A stretch of 64,000 nucleotides of DNA, taken from positions 511,779-575,778 of the forward strand of contig NZ_JAVDSB010000003.1 of NCBI RefSeq assembly GCF_031455095.1. The letters are read 5' to 3'. The translations under genes and the position numbers were made by a program. Positions 8,964 to 16,937 of this stretch are shown here, in pieces. Source of the stretch: Paenibacillus_E qinlingensis_A. GTDB lineage: Bacteria > Bacillota > Bacilli > Paenibacillales > NBRC-103111. The first letter of the stretch is position 1. The number at the start of each line of letters is the position of its first letter. The notes below the pieces were generated by a model, which saw only the letters and a list, made by a program, of their open reading frames with translations, searched no databases and was not told where the DNA came from.

Positions 8964-9563
8964 TTAACGGCTGTAGAACTCGACGATTTGTTTCTCGTCA
9001 ATTTCTTGTGGAAGCTCGGAACGTTCTGGTAAACGGATGTATTTACCTTCTAGACCTGCGTCGTTAAACTCAAGGTAAGTAGGAAGGTAGTTACGGTTAG
9101 CAAGAGCTTCTTTCACAGTGGAAAGGCCTTTGCTTCTTTCACGAAGTGAAATAACATCACCAGTGGATACGATGTAAGAAGCGATATCAACTTTTTTGCC
9201 GTTCACAGTTACGTGACCATGAGCAACGAGTTGACGTGCACCTGCACGGGAATTGGAAAGACCAAGACGGTAAACCAAGTTGTCTAGGCGGCTTTCAAGC
9301 AATACCATGAAGTTTTCACCGGCAATACCTTTAAGCTTGGAAGCTTTGTCGAAAAGGTTGCGGAATTGTTTTTCGTTCAAACCGTACATATGACGAAGTT
9401 TTTGCTTTTCGTTCAATTGTACACCGTAACCGCTCATTTTTTTACGTTGTCCTGGTCCATGTTGACCTGGAGGGAATGGGCGTTTCAAGTCTTTTCCGTT
9501 ACCGCTCAAGGAAATACCAACGCGGCGGCTTAGTTTAAATTTAGGTCCTGTATAACGTGACAT
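8964..9563 (-). CDS. rpsD: 30S ribosomal protein S4
   Basis: The 199-residue protein opens with MSRYTGPKFKLSRRVGISL and has the S4 RNA-binding domain at about 90-155 (SRLDNLVYRLGLSNSRAGARQ). S4 nucleates 30S assembly on 16S rRNA and in B. subtilis represses its own mRNA. The ATG has AAGGAG about 10 bases upstream. It is monocistronic, with its own promoter and a leader of roughly 190 bases. Confidence 0.98.
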   Translation of the reverse strand: MSRYTGPKFKLSRRVGISLSGNGKDLKRPFPPGQHGPGQRKKMSGYGVQLNEKQKLRHMYGLNEKQFRNLFDKASKLKGIAGENFMVLLESRLDNLVYRLGLSNSRAGARQLVAHGHVTVNGKKVDIASYIVSTGDVISLRERSKGLSTVKEALANRNYLPTYLEFNDAGLEGKYIRLPERSELPQEIDEKQIVEFYSR

Positions 9564-9755
9564 TTAGGGAAAACTCCTTCTCATGACAATTAGTTTAGTA
9601 ATAGCATCTAGATGTCAGGGTGAAGTCATGTGCCCGATTTTGCTAATGAATCATAATGTGATTCCCTGTCAAGAGAGTTCAGCCGCTGTCTTGTCAGGAG
9701 CAAAAGCAGTGAGGGTGACACATTGGGCATTCACCGAAATCATGGTGTTACTCGA
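9564..9755 (-). promoter_or_regulatory. rpsD mRNA leader, probable S4 autoregulatory site
   Basis: The leader contains an imperfect hairpin (9665-9698; CCTGACAAGA ... TCTTGACAGG in the RNA sense, one mismatch). Closer to the start codon is a third related segment, CCCTGACATC (9611-9620 in RNA sense), that could pair alternatively with the same strand. Competing pairings before a ribosomal protein start fit translational feedback by S4, as known in B. subtilis. The structure is inferred by eye. Confidence 0.5.
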
Positions 9756-9761
9756 CTTCTA

Positions 9762-9790
9762 ATTTTATTAAAAACAGGGGCAAGTGTCAA
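9762..9790 (-). promoter_or_regulatory. Sigma-A promoter of rpsD
   Basis: On the minus strand TTGACA (9785-9790), a 17-base spacer and TAAAAT (9762-9767) form a near-consensus promoter about 200 bases before rpsD. Confidence 0.88.
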
Positions 9791-9912
9791 GTCTCTCATC
9801 ATCCCAAAGAGAGGAAAATATCGTGCAATAGATGAAAAAAAATAGTATGATAGAAGAAAGTCAGTTTTAAATTGGTACTTGAGGACTATTGTTAGTGAGT
9901 GAAGGAGAGCCT

Positions 9913-11898
9913 ATGAGTGAACTTCGCAGTATACAAAAGCATAGTCGAGCAGAACACTTTGATGTTTTTCTTCGGAAAGGCTTTATACTTTCTGGCAACT
10001 TTTCTAACGAGGGTTTGCAGGTAACCTTCAACTTACATCAAGCATTTGAGAACTGGTATCAACAGTTCGGTCCGAACATGCTTCCTTCGCAAACGGCGCT
10101 GTTATGCGTAAATGAGCAGCTCTGTGTGGTCGACTCGTGCTCGAATGATATGCCTTCAATGGTTAACTATCTGCAGCCAGGTACTTCTTGGCGTGCTGAA
10201 GTTCGTGGAGATAATCCACTTGCTCGGTGTGAAAGTGCAGGTCATTTACAGTTGTCAGCTGGTGATGACTGTCACATAGGCGAGCTTACGGGTCATTTTA
10301 TTGCGGTTACACCCGTATTGGATAATTATGGGAAAATTCATTTCTATTTAGGTCTTTTTACCCAGTCTCTTCTAAATATGGAAAATTTGACACAATTGTT
10401 ATATAGTCTAGCACTTTCTTTTCAAAGTTCCTTACTGTATGTGGAGGAACGTAGACAATACGATCGTTTAAATAGTCTTCACCATATGAAGGAATTGGAA
10501 GCTAAGAAGCATGTGGTTCTGTTCGAAGCTTCGAAGAAGCTCCTTGCGAAGAATGACGTACACGCCGTATTGACTGAAGTTATTGATTGCATGGGTCGGG
10601 TATATCCTAATACGCGTGTTGATTTACTTCTATCCCAGGATAATGACTCAACGAATGTATCCGTCAAACCCTTGAATTTTCAACGGACAGAGTCTGATAT
10701 TCGAACGCGGGCGTTCATGGAAGGGCAAGTCATTTTTGAACCAACCACAAACGGCAGCACCTCGAGTTCAGGCAATATCGCGGCACCATTGTCGGGGAAA
10801 CAAGGCGTGTATGGCGTTTTGTACATGGAGTTCACAGATCAATTGATCGATGCGTCGGATTTGCAATTCATATCGCTGTTGGCAGACTCGGCGGGCACCG
10901 CTTTTGAGAATGCGAAGCTATACGAACAGTCGAATCTCATGATCAACGAACTGCGCCTCATTAATGAAATTACAAAACAACTTAATCAAAGTTTACGTCT
11001 AAATGAGATTTTCAATTCAGCTTCAAGTGAAATTTTAAGCATCTTCGGTGCTGATTATAGTTGCATTCTTCAAAACTCCAAAGATAGTGACCAACTCGTT
11101 GTTCAAGCCACTAACTTACCTGCCATGTTCCATGAGACATTTACGCTTGATCAAGGTTTCTCAGGGCTCATTTATTCATCGAAGGAACCGATTATTATTT
11201 CGGACTATTGGAGTAATGATAAGGTAAGCTCAAGCTTGATGCAGCGCACGAATTCGCGCTCACTTATTGGTTCTCCTATCCTTGTAAACGGTAACGTTGA
11301 AGGAGTAATCCTTGTTGTGCATCGTTTGCCTAATTTTTTCTCATATGATAATTATAAGCTTTTGCAGGTGTTATCCAGCCATATTGGGCTAGCGATGACG
11401 AACGCCTCCTTACATGCCGAAGTGAAGCGTATGGTGATTACGGATAATTTGACTGGACTGCATGCTCGACATTATTTGGATGAACAAGCGAATTTGATGC
11501 AAAAGAAAGATTTCTGCGGATCACTCATCATCGTTGATGTTGATAACTTCAAGAAGGTAAATGACACATATGGCCATCAAATTGGTGATAAGATCCTCAT
11601 TCATGTCAGTCAGATCATTAAGTCAAGTATACGAGAGATGGATATCGCGGCGAGATGGGGCGGAGAAGAGCTGGCTGTCTATTTGCCCCAAGTATCTAAG
11701 GATCAGGCAATTCGGATTGCTGAGCGTATTCGTAGACGTGTAGTTGAAGAGACGCAACCTCAAGTGTCGGTGTCCTGCGGCGTTTCGGATTGGAATTGGG
11801 AAGAAGATAAGATCAGTGTAGAATCTCTCTTTTACCGAGCGGATATGGCACTTTATCAGGCCAAGCACAACGGCCGCAATCAAATTCAAATCGGTTGA
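9913..11898 (+). CDS. GAF-GAF-GGDEF diguanylate cyclase (DgcP/YtrP-like)
   Basis: The 661-residue protein has an N-terminal region without a recognised fold (about 1-180), two GAF-type sensor domains (about 190-340 and 350-500), and a C-terminal GGDEF domain (505-661). That domain shows DNLTGLHARHYLDE and the active-site sequence RWGGEELAVYLP, so GGEEL is intact and cyclic-di-GMP synthesis is likely. No membrane segment is visible, so it should be cytosolic. B. subtilis has a GAF-GGDEF protein (DgcP, ytrP) near rpsD, supporting orthology. The ATG at 9913 has GAAGGAGA close upstream; an in-frame TTG at 9889 is the alternative. A UUCG-loop terminator follows. Confidence 0.88.
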   Translation: MSELRSIQKHSRAEHFDVFLRKGFILSGNFSNEGLQVTFNLHQAFENWYQQFGPNMLPSQTALLCVNEQLCVVDSCSNDMPSMVNYLQPGTSWRAEVRGDNPLARCESAGHLQLSAGDDCHIGELTGHFIAVTPVLDNYGKIHFYLGLFTQSLLNMENLTQLLYSLALSFQSSLLYVEERRQYDRLNSLHHMKELEAKKHVVLFEASKKLLAKNDVHAVLTEVIDCMGRVYPNTRVDLLLSQDNDSTNVSVKPLNFQRTESDIRTRAFMEGQVIFEPTTNGSTSSSGNIAAPLSGKQGVYGVLYMEFTDQLIDASDLQFISLLADSAGTAFENAKLYEQSNLMINELRLINEITKQLNQSLRLNEIFNSASSEILSIFGADYSCILQNSKDSDQLVVQATNLPAMFHETFTLDQGFSGLIYSSKEPIIISDYWSNDKVSSSLMQRTNSRSLIGSPILVNGNVEGVILVVHRLPNFFSYDNYKLLQVLSSHIGLAMTNASLHAEVKRMVITDNLTGLHARHYLDEQANLMQKKDFCGSLIIVDVDNFKKVNDTYGHQIGDKILIHVSQIIKSSIREMDIAARWGGEELAVYLPQVSKDQAIRIAERIRRRVVEETQPQVSVSCGVSDWNWEEDKISVESLFYRADMALYQAKHNGRNQIQIG

Positions 11899-11905
11899 CG
11901 CTTAC

Positions 11906-11934
11906 AATGCTTGTCTTCGGACGAGCATTTTTCC
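11906..11934 (+). terminator. Terminator with UUCG tetraloop
   Basis: AATGCTTGTC-TTCG-GACGAGCATT (one G-U) is followed by TTTCCTTTT, eight bases after the cyclase stop codon. Confidence 0.9.
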
Positions 11935-12040
11935 TTTTAGCGCAGCTAGGTGAAGGGTAGAATGACGATCATTTGTTTGCTCTTCCTGAACCTGTTGTAA
12001 CATGTTACAATGATTTGGTCTAAGGGAGGATGGTCGAATT

Positions 12041-12724
12041 TTGTCGGCATTTAAAAGTAAACGTACAGGACTGATTATTTGTATTTTTATTGTGCTCATT
12101 GCCTTGATTTATTTCTTCTTCTTTAATCCTGTAGGCATCAAACTTGCACATAGTAACTTGCGTGAATTGTCCGGACATTTAAGGGATTTTGGCTGGCCTG
12201 GCAAAATAATTGGGATGAGCTTGATTTTCTTCCAAACGTTCTTTCCGTTTATTCCGTTCGTTCTTGTAGCGGGTACTAACGTTGCCATATTTGGGATTAA
12301 AATGGGGTTTTTAGTAAATTATGTGATGTCGTGCTTAGGTGCGATTGCTTCTTTTTATTTTGCTCGCTATTATGGACATGCTTGGGTAGAAAAGAAATTA
12401 GAGCGGTTTCCGTTGGTTACACAATTCAGTAAGCGGATGGAAAGACACGGCTTCTTCTATGTCTTGATTGGGCGTCTAATTCCGATATTGCCTTCTTCTG
12501 CTGTTAATTTCTCCGCGGGTTTAACGCGAATGAAATTTCGTGATTTTCTTTGGGGTACTTTATTAGGGAAGTTCCCAATCGTTTTCTTAGAATCGATGAT
12601 TGCGCACGATTTATTTCATTTTCAGAAGTATAAAGGGAGACTGCTCTTATTGTTGGGGATACTAGTTCTCCTATTAATTCTTGGAAATAGTGTGAAGAAA
12701 GCGCTAGCGCCGAAGACGAAATAA
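12041..12724 (+). CDS. TVP38/TMEM64 (VTT domain) membrane protein
   Basis: The 227-residue integral membrane protein has an N-terminal hydrophobic segment (about 8-30), several further membrane stretches, and the VTT/DedA-like core: FFPFIPFVLVAGTNVAIFG, then FARYYGHAWVEKKL and GRLIPILPSSAVNFSAG. Members of the DedA/VTT superfamily act as lipid scramblases or flippases; the substrate here is unknown. The start is TTG at 12041, with AAGGGAGGA ten bases upstream; no in-frame ATG fits. It stands alone between the cyclase and an HPr-like gene. Confidence 0.85.
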   Translation: MSAFKSKRTGLIICIFIVLIALIYFFFFNPVGIKLAHSNLRELSGHLRDFGWPGKIIGMSLIFFQTFFPFIPFVLVAGTNVAIFGIKMGFLVNYVMSCLGAIASFYFARYYGHAWVEKKLERFPLVTQFSKRMERHGFFYVLIGRLIPILPSSAVNFSAGLTRMKFRDFLWGTLLGKFPIVFLESMIAHDLFHFQKYKGRLLLLLGILVLLLILGNSVKKALAPKTK

Positions 12725-12839
12725 AGGGCTTACATGGAGAATGCAGGAAATTTTGTAGTTGCTTTCCCTTCCTATTCCAAGTTATCATAGAGGAAGCAAG
12801 ATGACCAACTCATATGTGACTATAATGGAGGAATGAAAT

Positions 12840-13088
12840 ATGCCAAGTGCTAATAATGCAGCAATTGTTGAGATTTCCCAAACAGCTAATAAATTCAGAT
12901 CATCCATCGTTCTTCAATACGACAATAAGTATATCGATGTAAAAAGTATTCTTGGCTTGTTTACTACGCTACTTAGCTCCAGCAACTATGATCTTCATGT
13001 TCATGGACCAGATGCTGATGAAGCGAAAACAGCTATGGCGGATGTATTTGCTAAGCATAATTTAGGTGTAAACGTCGTTCAAGATTAA
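12840..13088 (+). CDS. HPr-like protein lacking the phosphorylatable histidine
   Basis: This 82-residue protein aligns with HPr from its second half onward: QTANKF matches HPr QTASKY, and DVKSILGL matches NLKSIMGV. By that alignment Ser36 corresponds to HPr Ser46, the HPr kinase site, and is kept. The first beta strand is missing and residue 5, at the place of His15, is Asn in NNAA instead of the usual HARPA. It cannot be a normal PTS phosphocarrier. It may be a Crh-like, Ser-only regulatory paralogue acting with CcpA. The ATG has GGAGG five to nine bases upstream. A long hairpin follows. The family assignment is firm, the role is inference. Confidence 0.75.
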   Translation: MPSANNAAIVEISQTANKFRSSIVLQYDNKYIDVKSILGLFTTLLSSSNYDLHVHGPDADEAKTAMADVFAKHNLGVNVVQD

Positions 13089-13097
13089 TTTTCTTCA

Positions 13098-13143
13098 CAA
13101 GAGAAGGTATTCTCAGAATCTCTGAGGGTACCTTCTCTTGTAT
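13098..13143 (+). terminator. Long hairpin after the HPr-like gene
   Basis: A 19-bp stem (CAAGAGAAGGTATTCTCAG with CTGAGGGTACCTTCTCTTG, two G-U pairs) begins nine bases after the stop. The T-run is weak (TTGTATATT), so termination may be incomplete and the downstream ylaN gene may be partly read through. Confidence 0.75.
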
Positions 13144-13212
13144 ATTACGGCAATTTCGCTTAATATAGATCATATAAGGACGGATGACTTTGCGTATAGG
13201 GGGAAGTTGGGA

Positions 13213-13500
13213 ATGTCTTCATCTGATTTATTGCTGGATATGAATCAAAAGGCGCTTAATCTTCTTCAAGAAGATGCAGATAAAATCGAAAAGCTGATCG
13301 AAGTACAGATGGAAAACTTGACGACGCGTCAATGTCCACTTTACGAAGAGGTATTAGATACGCAAATGTACGGACTATCGAGGGAAATTGATTTTGCTAT
13401 TCGCGCGGGGTTAATCTCCGAGTTGCCAGGCAAACAAATTCTCAATAAGCTTGAACGTAATCTTGCGCAACTGTATGAAGCGTTGAACAATAAAAAGTAA
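13213..13500 (+). CDS. ylaN: YlaN family protein (UPF0358), iron-homeostasis factor
   Basis: The 95-residue product carries the family block IEVQMENLTTRQCPLYEEV followed by LDTQMYGLSREIDFA, almost as in B. subtilis YlaN. YlaN is essential in B. subtilis under standard conditions and recent work ties it to Fur and iron homeostasis; that role is from the family. The start is the ATG at 13213, nine bases after AGGGGG. A longer frame upstream begins inside the preceding hairpin and is not supported. Its stop codon lies inside the terminator stem. Confidence 0.93.
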   Translation: MSSSDLLLDMNQKALNLLQEDADKIEKLIEVQMENLTTRQCPLYEEVLDTQMYGLSREIDFAIRAGLISELPGKQILNKLERNLAQLYEALNNKK

Positions 13501-13520
13501 CCCCGAGGGGTTACTTTTTT
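13493..13520. terminator. Bidirectional terminator between ylaN and the cation antiporter
   Basis: AAAAGTAACCCC-GA-GGGGTTACTTTT is a 12-bp perfect stem with T-tracts on both strands, between two converging genes. Confidence 0.93.
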
Positions 13521-13537
13521 TTGTTGTCTGATGACAA

Positions 13538-14584
13538 TTATACGAGGAAGAATACGACACCAAGGATAATATAGACGAACATGAGGAGAAGTCCTTCATA
13601 CCAGTTCGTCGATCCATCTTGTGTAATGGATTTCGTGATAAAGACGGCGACGCCGATCGCAGCGATCTCGTAGGTAGTAAAGACAATGTTCATTGGCGAA
13701 CCACTGATGAAGAAGCTGAGCAGGATTAACACGGGTGCGACGAATAGGGCAATTTGTAACGAGCTCCCTATCGCAATTTCTACAGCTGCACCCATTTTAT
13801 TTTTCATTGCCATCATCACAGCAGCACTATGCTCAGCAGCGTTCCCGATTATAGCAATTAAGAAGGCACCGACAAACAGGTCGGATAGACCGAATTTATC
13901 TTTCACCTCTTCAATGGTTCCAACTAGCCATTCACTTGTAAAGGCTACCATGGCCGTCGCCAAGATGAGGAACACAATCGAAGTACCTTTGGACCATGCG
14001 GCTTCACCATGTTCGATAGCTTCATCCGAAAGTACACTTTTATGAGTGACCATGGAGAAGTACAGCCAGAGTAGATAAGCTACAATTAGGATAATCGCCA
14101 CAATCATACTCATGGAGGATGTTTCATCCGTAGTCAAGCCTCTGGCAAATAACGCGGGAATGAACAGTGCGACAACACCGAGAATCATCAGCGAGGAGTT
14201 ATGTGACGCTAGTTTAACGTTAAAAGACTGCTCTTTGTACTTTAATCCCCCAGCGAATAGGCTGAGTCCAAGTACAAGCAACAAGTTCCCGATGATGGCA
14301 CCGGTTAAACTGGCTTTAACCACTTCAAATAACCCATCCTTCACTAAGAAGAAGGCGATAATGAGCTCAGCTGCGTTTCCGAAAGTTGCATTGAGGAAGC
14401 CGCCCATACGGTCTCCTGCATAGTGAGCTACACTTTCTGTCGCTCTCCCTAAGAATCCGGCCACGAATACGATAGCCACACAAGCAATAACGAATTGCCA
14501 GGTTGTATCTAGATGCGCGTAATGCGCAATACCCGCAGCAAGGAATGATACTAACAAACCTATGTAGAATAATTTTCCTTTCAA
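13538..14584 (-). CDS. Ca2+/H+ antiporter (CaCA/CAX family, ChaA/YfkE-like)
   Basis: The 348-residue polytopic protein has about 11 hydrophobic segments and the two inverted alpha repeats of the cation/Ca2+ exchanger superfamily: NATFGNAAELIIAFFLVKDG near residue 86 and IIGNAAEHSAAVMMAMKNKM near 240. The conserved acidic GNAAE residues bind the cation. It should export Ca2+ in exchange for protons. The start is TTG, with GGAGG seven to eight bases upstream. It is transcribed alone, convergent with ylaN. Confidence 0.92.
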   Translation of the reverse strand: MKGKLFYIGLLVSFLAAGIAHYAHLDTTWQFVIACVAIVFVAGFLGRATESVAHYAGDRMGGFLNATFGNAAELIIAFFLVKDGLFEVVKASLTGAIIGNLLLVLGLSLFAGGLKYKEQSFNVKLASHNSSLMILGVVALFIPALFARGLTTDETSSMSMIVAIILIVAYLLWLYFSMVTHKSVLSDEAIEHGEAAWSKGTSIVFLILATAMVAFTSEWLVGTIEEVKDKFGLSDLFVGAFLIAIIGNAAEHSAAVMMAMKNKMGAAVEIAIGSSLQIALFVAPVLILLSFFISGSPMNIVFTTYEIAAIGVAVFITKSITQDGSTNWYEGLLLMFVYIILGVVFFLV

Positions 14585-14685
14585 TGTGAACCCTCCGACT
14601 CATAGATATTGGAACTTTTTGACTTCTTTTAATATAACTACTTTGGTTAATAAAGTAAATTAAAATGGATACATTCAGGCAGTTC

Positions 14686-14714
14686 TTGCTTTAAGCTTTT
14701 GTTCTTATTACAAT
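14686..14714 (+). promoter_or_regulatory. Candidate promoter of the Asp23-family gene
   Basis: TTGCTT, a 17-base spacer and TACAAT lie 32 bases before the start codon at 14746. Confidence 0.5.
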
Positions 14715-14745
14715 AGATTTATACCAAGTTTAGGGAGTGATCCGT

Positions 14746-15123
14746 ATGTCCGAAGACAATCAAACTGGCTTAATTCGAATTTCTGATGACGTAGTATCGA
14801 CAATCGCAGGGCTAGCAGCCTTGGAAACAGCAGGCATTGCGGGCATGTCAGGTGGTATCTCAGAAGGCCTAGCTAAGCGTCTAAGCGGTAAAAATGTGCA
14901 GCGCGGCGTTTCTGTTGAGGTAGGACAAGTAGAAGCAGCGATCGATCTACGAGTGATCGTAAAATATGGTTCTCGGATTCAGGATGTTTGCAGGGACCTT
15001 CAAGAAAACGTGCGGGAAGCCGTTGAAAATATGACAGGTCTAAATGTGGTGGAAGTGAATGTGAAGGTGGAAGGCGTTGCCTTTACGGAAGAAGAAATAG
15101 AAGATCAGCTTCGAGTTAAATGA
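14746..15123 (+). CDS. Asp23/Gls24 family envelope stress protein
   Basis: The 125-residue protein has the family pattern: ISDDVVSTIAGLAALETAG, then GVSVEVGQVEAAIDLRVIVKYG, then VNVKVEGV. A second family member lies at 55,882 (yloU). Asp23-like proteins are small membrane-associated proteins linked to cell envelope stress. The ATG at 14746 follows AGGGAG by eight bases; an in-frame GTG at 14737 overlaps that site and is rejected. It is a single gene ended by a shared terminator. Confidence 0.88.
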   Translation: MSEDNQTGLIRISDDVVSTIAGLAALETAGIAGMSGGISEGLAKRLSGKNVQRGVSVEVGQVEAAIDLRVIVKYGSRIQDVCRDLQENVREAVENMTGLNVVEVNVKVEGVAFTEEEIEDQLRVK

Positions 15124-15167
15124 GTGTTATGAAACGGTTGTCGCAACCTTATTCTTTCGCACGTTGT

Positions 15168-15217
15168 AAAAAAAGACCCAGTCGACGTTATATCATGTCG
15201 ATAAGGGTCTTTTTTTA
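15168..15217. terminator. Bidirectional terminator overlapping the SEDS gene 3' end
   Basis: AAAAAGACCC...GGGTCTTTTT, extended by TCGAC/GTCGA, closes both the Asp23 gene (plus) and the SEDS gene (minus). The SEDS stop codon at 15193 lies inside the hairpin loop. Confidence 0.88.
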
Positions 15218-16371
15218 TGTGTTTTCTGCGTTTTTTGTGCAGATGGTAATTCTTTGAAGGATTGCTCACGCGATATCCCAAGGATTACGCCCATACTGAT
15301 GAGTGAGACCATCATCGAGGAGCCGCCTGCTGAGATGAAGGGCAGCGTTACCCCTGTGAGGGGAATGGTATTGGTCACACCGCCGATATTAATAAAGGCT
15401 TGTATGGCGAACATGACCATGATCCCTACACCCGATAACATCCCAAACATGTCTGGACAACGTACGGCAATTAGAATCCCTCTCCAAATAAAGATTAAAT
15501 AGACGAGAAGGAAGAGTGAGCTGCCAATGAATCCGAGCTCCTCGCCAATAATAGCAAAGATGAAATCGTTATGTGCTTCCGGTAAATAGTGAAGTTTTTG
15601 AATACCTTGTCCGAATCCAGCGCCTGTCAGTCCCCCATGCCCGAAAGCATACAAGGATTGCACAACTTGCAGGCCTGAGCCTTGCGGATCAGCGAAAGGA
15701 TCCAAGAATGATGTGATACGATTGAGCCTGAAGTTAGAGTCTGTGTCCCCTAATACGAGGTACAAGAGAACGGCAATTCCAAGAACAATCGACATTAGGA
15801 TACCTAGATAAAAAACATGCTTGAGGTTCGACCCTCCCACCATAATGACAATGGCTGAACACGTCAAGAGGATCATACAGGAACCGAAATCGGGCTGTAA
15901 GAGGATCAAGCCGCACACAAAACCTACGATCACAAGAGCAGGGAGCAACCCTTTGCTAAAACTTCTGAATTTCTCTTCTTTATTACTTATCAGTGAAGCG
16001 AGATACATAATGACTATTAATTTGGCAAACTCCGTTGGTTGTATCCCGTATTTGCCGAGCGAGTACCAGCTGCTCGCGCCATTCGCTTTACTTGTAAAGA
16101 CAACGAAAATTAAGCCGAGTACAATGAAGAAGAAAGCTGGGATGACGAGCTTTTTCAACTTCGAATAATGAATATTCATGCAAAATAACATCCCGATCGT
16201 GCCGATCCCAACAGCTACAATTTGCTTGCGCGTAAAGAACCAAGGGTCGTCCCACCGATAGGCACTTGTCATTGAACTTGCGCTGAACACCATGACCAAT
16301 CCAAAGCAGACCAATACAAAGGTTAATAAAAGCAGCAGAAAATCCGGCGTTCCTCTTCGAGGTGGATTCAT
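15193..16371 (-). CDS. FtsW/RodA/SpoVE family (SEDS) peptidoglycan glycosyltransferase
   Basis: The 392-residue polytopic protein has about ten membrane segments. The start FLLLLLTFVLVCFGLVMVFSASS and the C-terminal block PLTGVTLPFISAGGSSMMV are hallmarks of SEDS enzymes, which polymerise lipid II together with a class B PBP. Whether this is the divisome, elongasome or sporulation paralogue cannot be settled from sequence alone. The ATG has GAGGA about seven bases upstream. It lies 13 bases after a YugN-like gene on the same strand, probably in one operon. Confidence 0.92.
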   Translation of the reverse strand: MNPPRRGTPDFLLLLLTFVLVCFGLVMVFSASSMTSAYRWDDPWFFTRKQIVAVGIGTIGMLFCMNIHYSKLKKLVIPAFFFIVLGLIFVVFTSKANGASSWYSLGKYGIQPTEFAKLIVIMYLASLISNKEEKFRSFSKGLLPALVIVGFVCGLILLQPDFGSCMILLTCSAIVIMVGGSNLKHVFYLGILMSIVLGIAVLLYLVLGDTDSNFRLNRITSFLDPFADPQGSGLQVVQSLYAFGHGGLTGAGFGQGIQKLHYLPEAHNDFIFAIIGEELGFIGSSLFLLVYLIFIWRGILIAVRCPDMFGMLSGVGIMVMFAIQAFINIGGVTNTIPLTGVTLPFISAGGSSMMVSLISMGVILGISREQSFKELPSAQKTQKTHKKRPLST

Positions 16372-16384
16372 GCTGATTCCTCGC

Positions 16385-16732
16385 CTAGTCTGCTAATAAT
16401 TGTTGCAGTTGGTCTAATTTTTGTTTGGAGATTTTGAGCACATTCTCCGGGATTGGTGAATCGTAGTCCAAACCATGTGGGAATGTTTCTTTGCCTATGT
16501 AAGCTTCTTCTAGATATAATACAGCATAAGGGGATTCTAGCTTGCCAGTTTCAACGCGTGCATTGACACGTAAGAAGTAGACTGCTTTGCTTGCTTTATC
16601 TTCCATTTTAAAATCGTAAGTAGCACGAGTGTATTCCCATTGCCAGCGCACGAAACCAAGTTTAGTTGTTACTTCGTCCAAGTGAGCCAAGTCGCTTTTT
16701 AGGCCTTTTAAGCCAGTTGCTTCAATAATCAA
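16385..16732 (-). CDS. YugN-like family protein
   Basis: The 115-residue soluble protein resembles B. subtilis YugN: IEATGLKGLKSDLAHLDEV at the N-terminus, then WEYTRATYDFK, YFLRVNARV and FPHGLDYDSPIPENV. Its function is unknown. The start is TTG at 16732, because GGAGG (16741-16745) lies exactly eight bases upstream and this start aligns with YugN. The ATGs at 16762 and 16747 have no ribosome binding site. It is co-directional with, and just before, the SEDS gene. Confidence 0.82.
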   Translation of the reverse strand: MIIEATGLKGLKSDLAHLDEVTTKLGFVRWQWEYTRATYDFKMEDKASKAVYFLRVNARVETGKLESPYAVLYLEEAYIGKETFPHGLDYDSPIPENVLKISKQKLDQLQQLLAD

Positions 16733-16937
16733 TTTTAACGCCTCCATAGTGTACGTATGCATTCTTTTCTCATGATAGTATGTTTCAAAAGGTTGTGCAA
16801 GTCGAATGCCATGTCTAAATTCTAATATTTGATGTCACTTTAAAGATGAAACCAGTGTTAATATTTGATAGAATAGGTTCAATAGATCATTTTTTTAGCT
16901 ATAGTAAGCGATCGAAAACGGGAGGTGGGTGTATCTG

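Noticed and set aside
9655..9672. A second TTGACA on the minus strand in the rpsD leader
   Set aside because: No -10 at suitable distance; the sequence is better explained as part of the leader hairpin.
12821..12826. TATAAT just before the HPr-like gene
   Set aside because: It touches the ribosome binding site and would leave almost no 5' leader; no -35 element fits.
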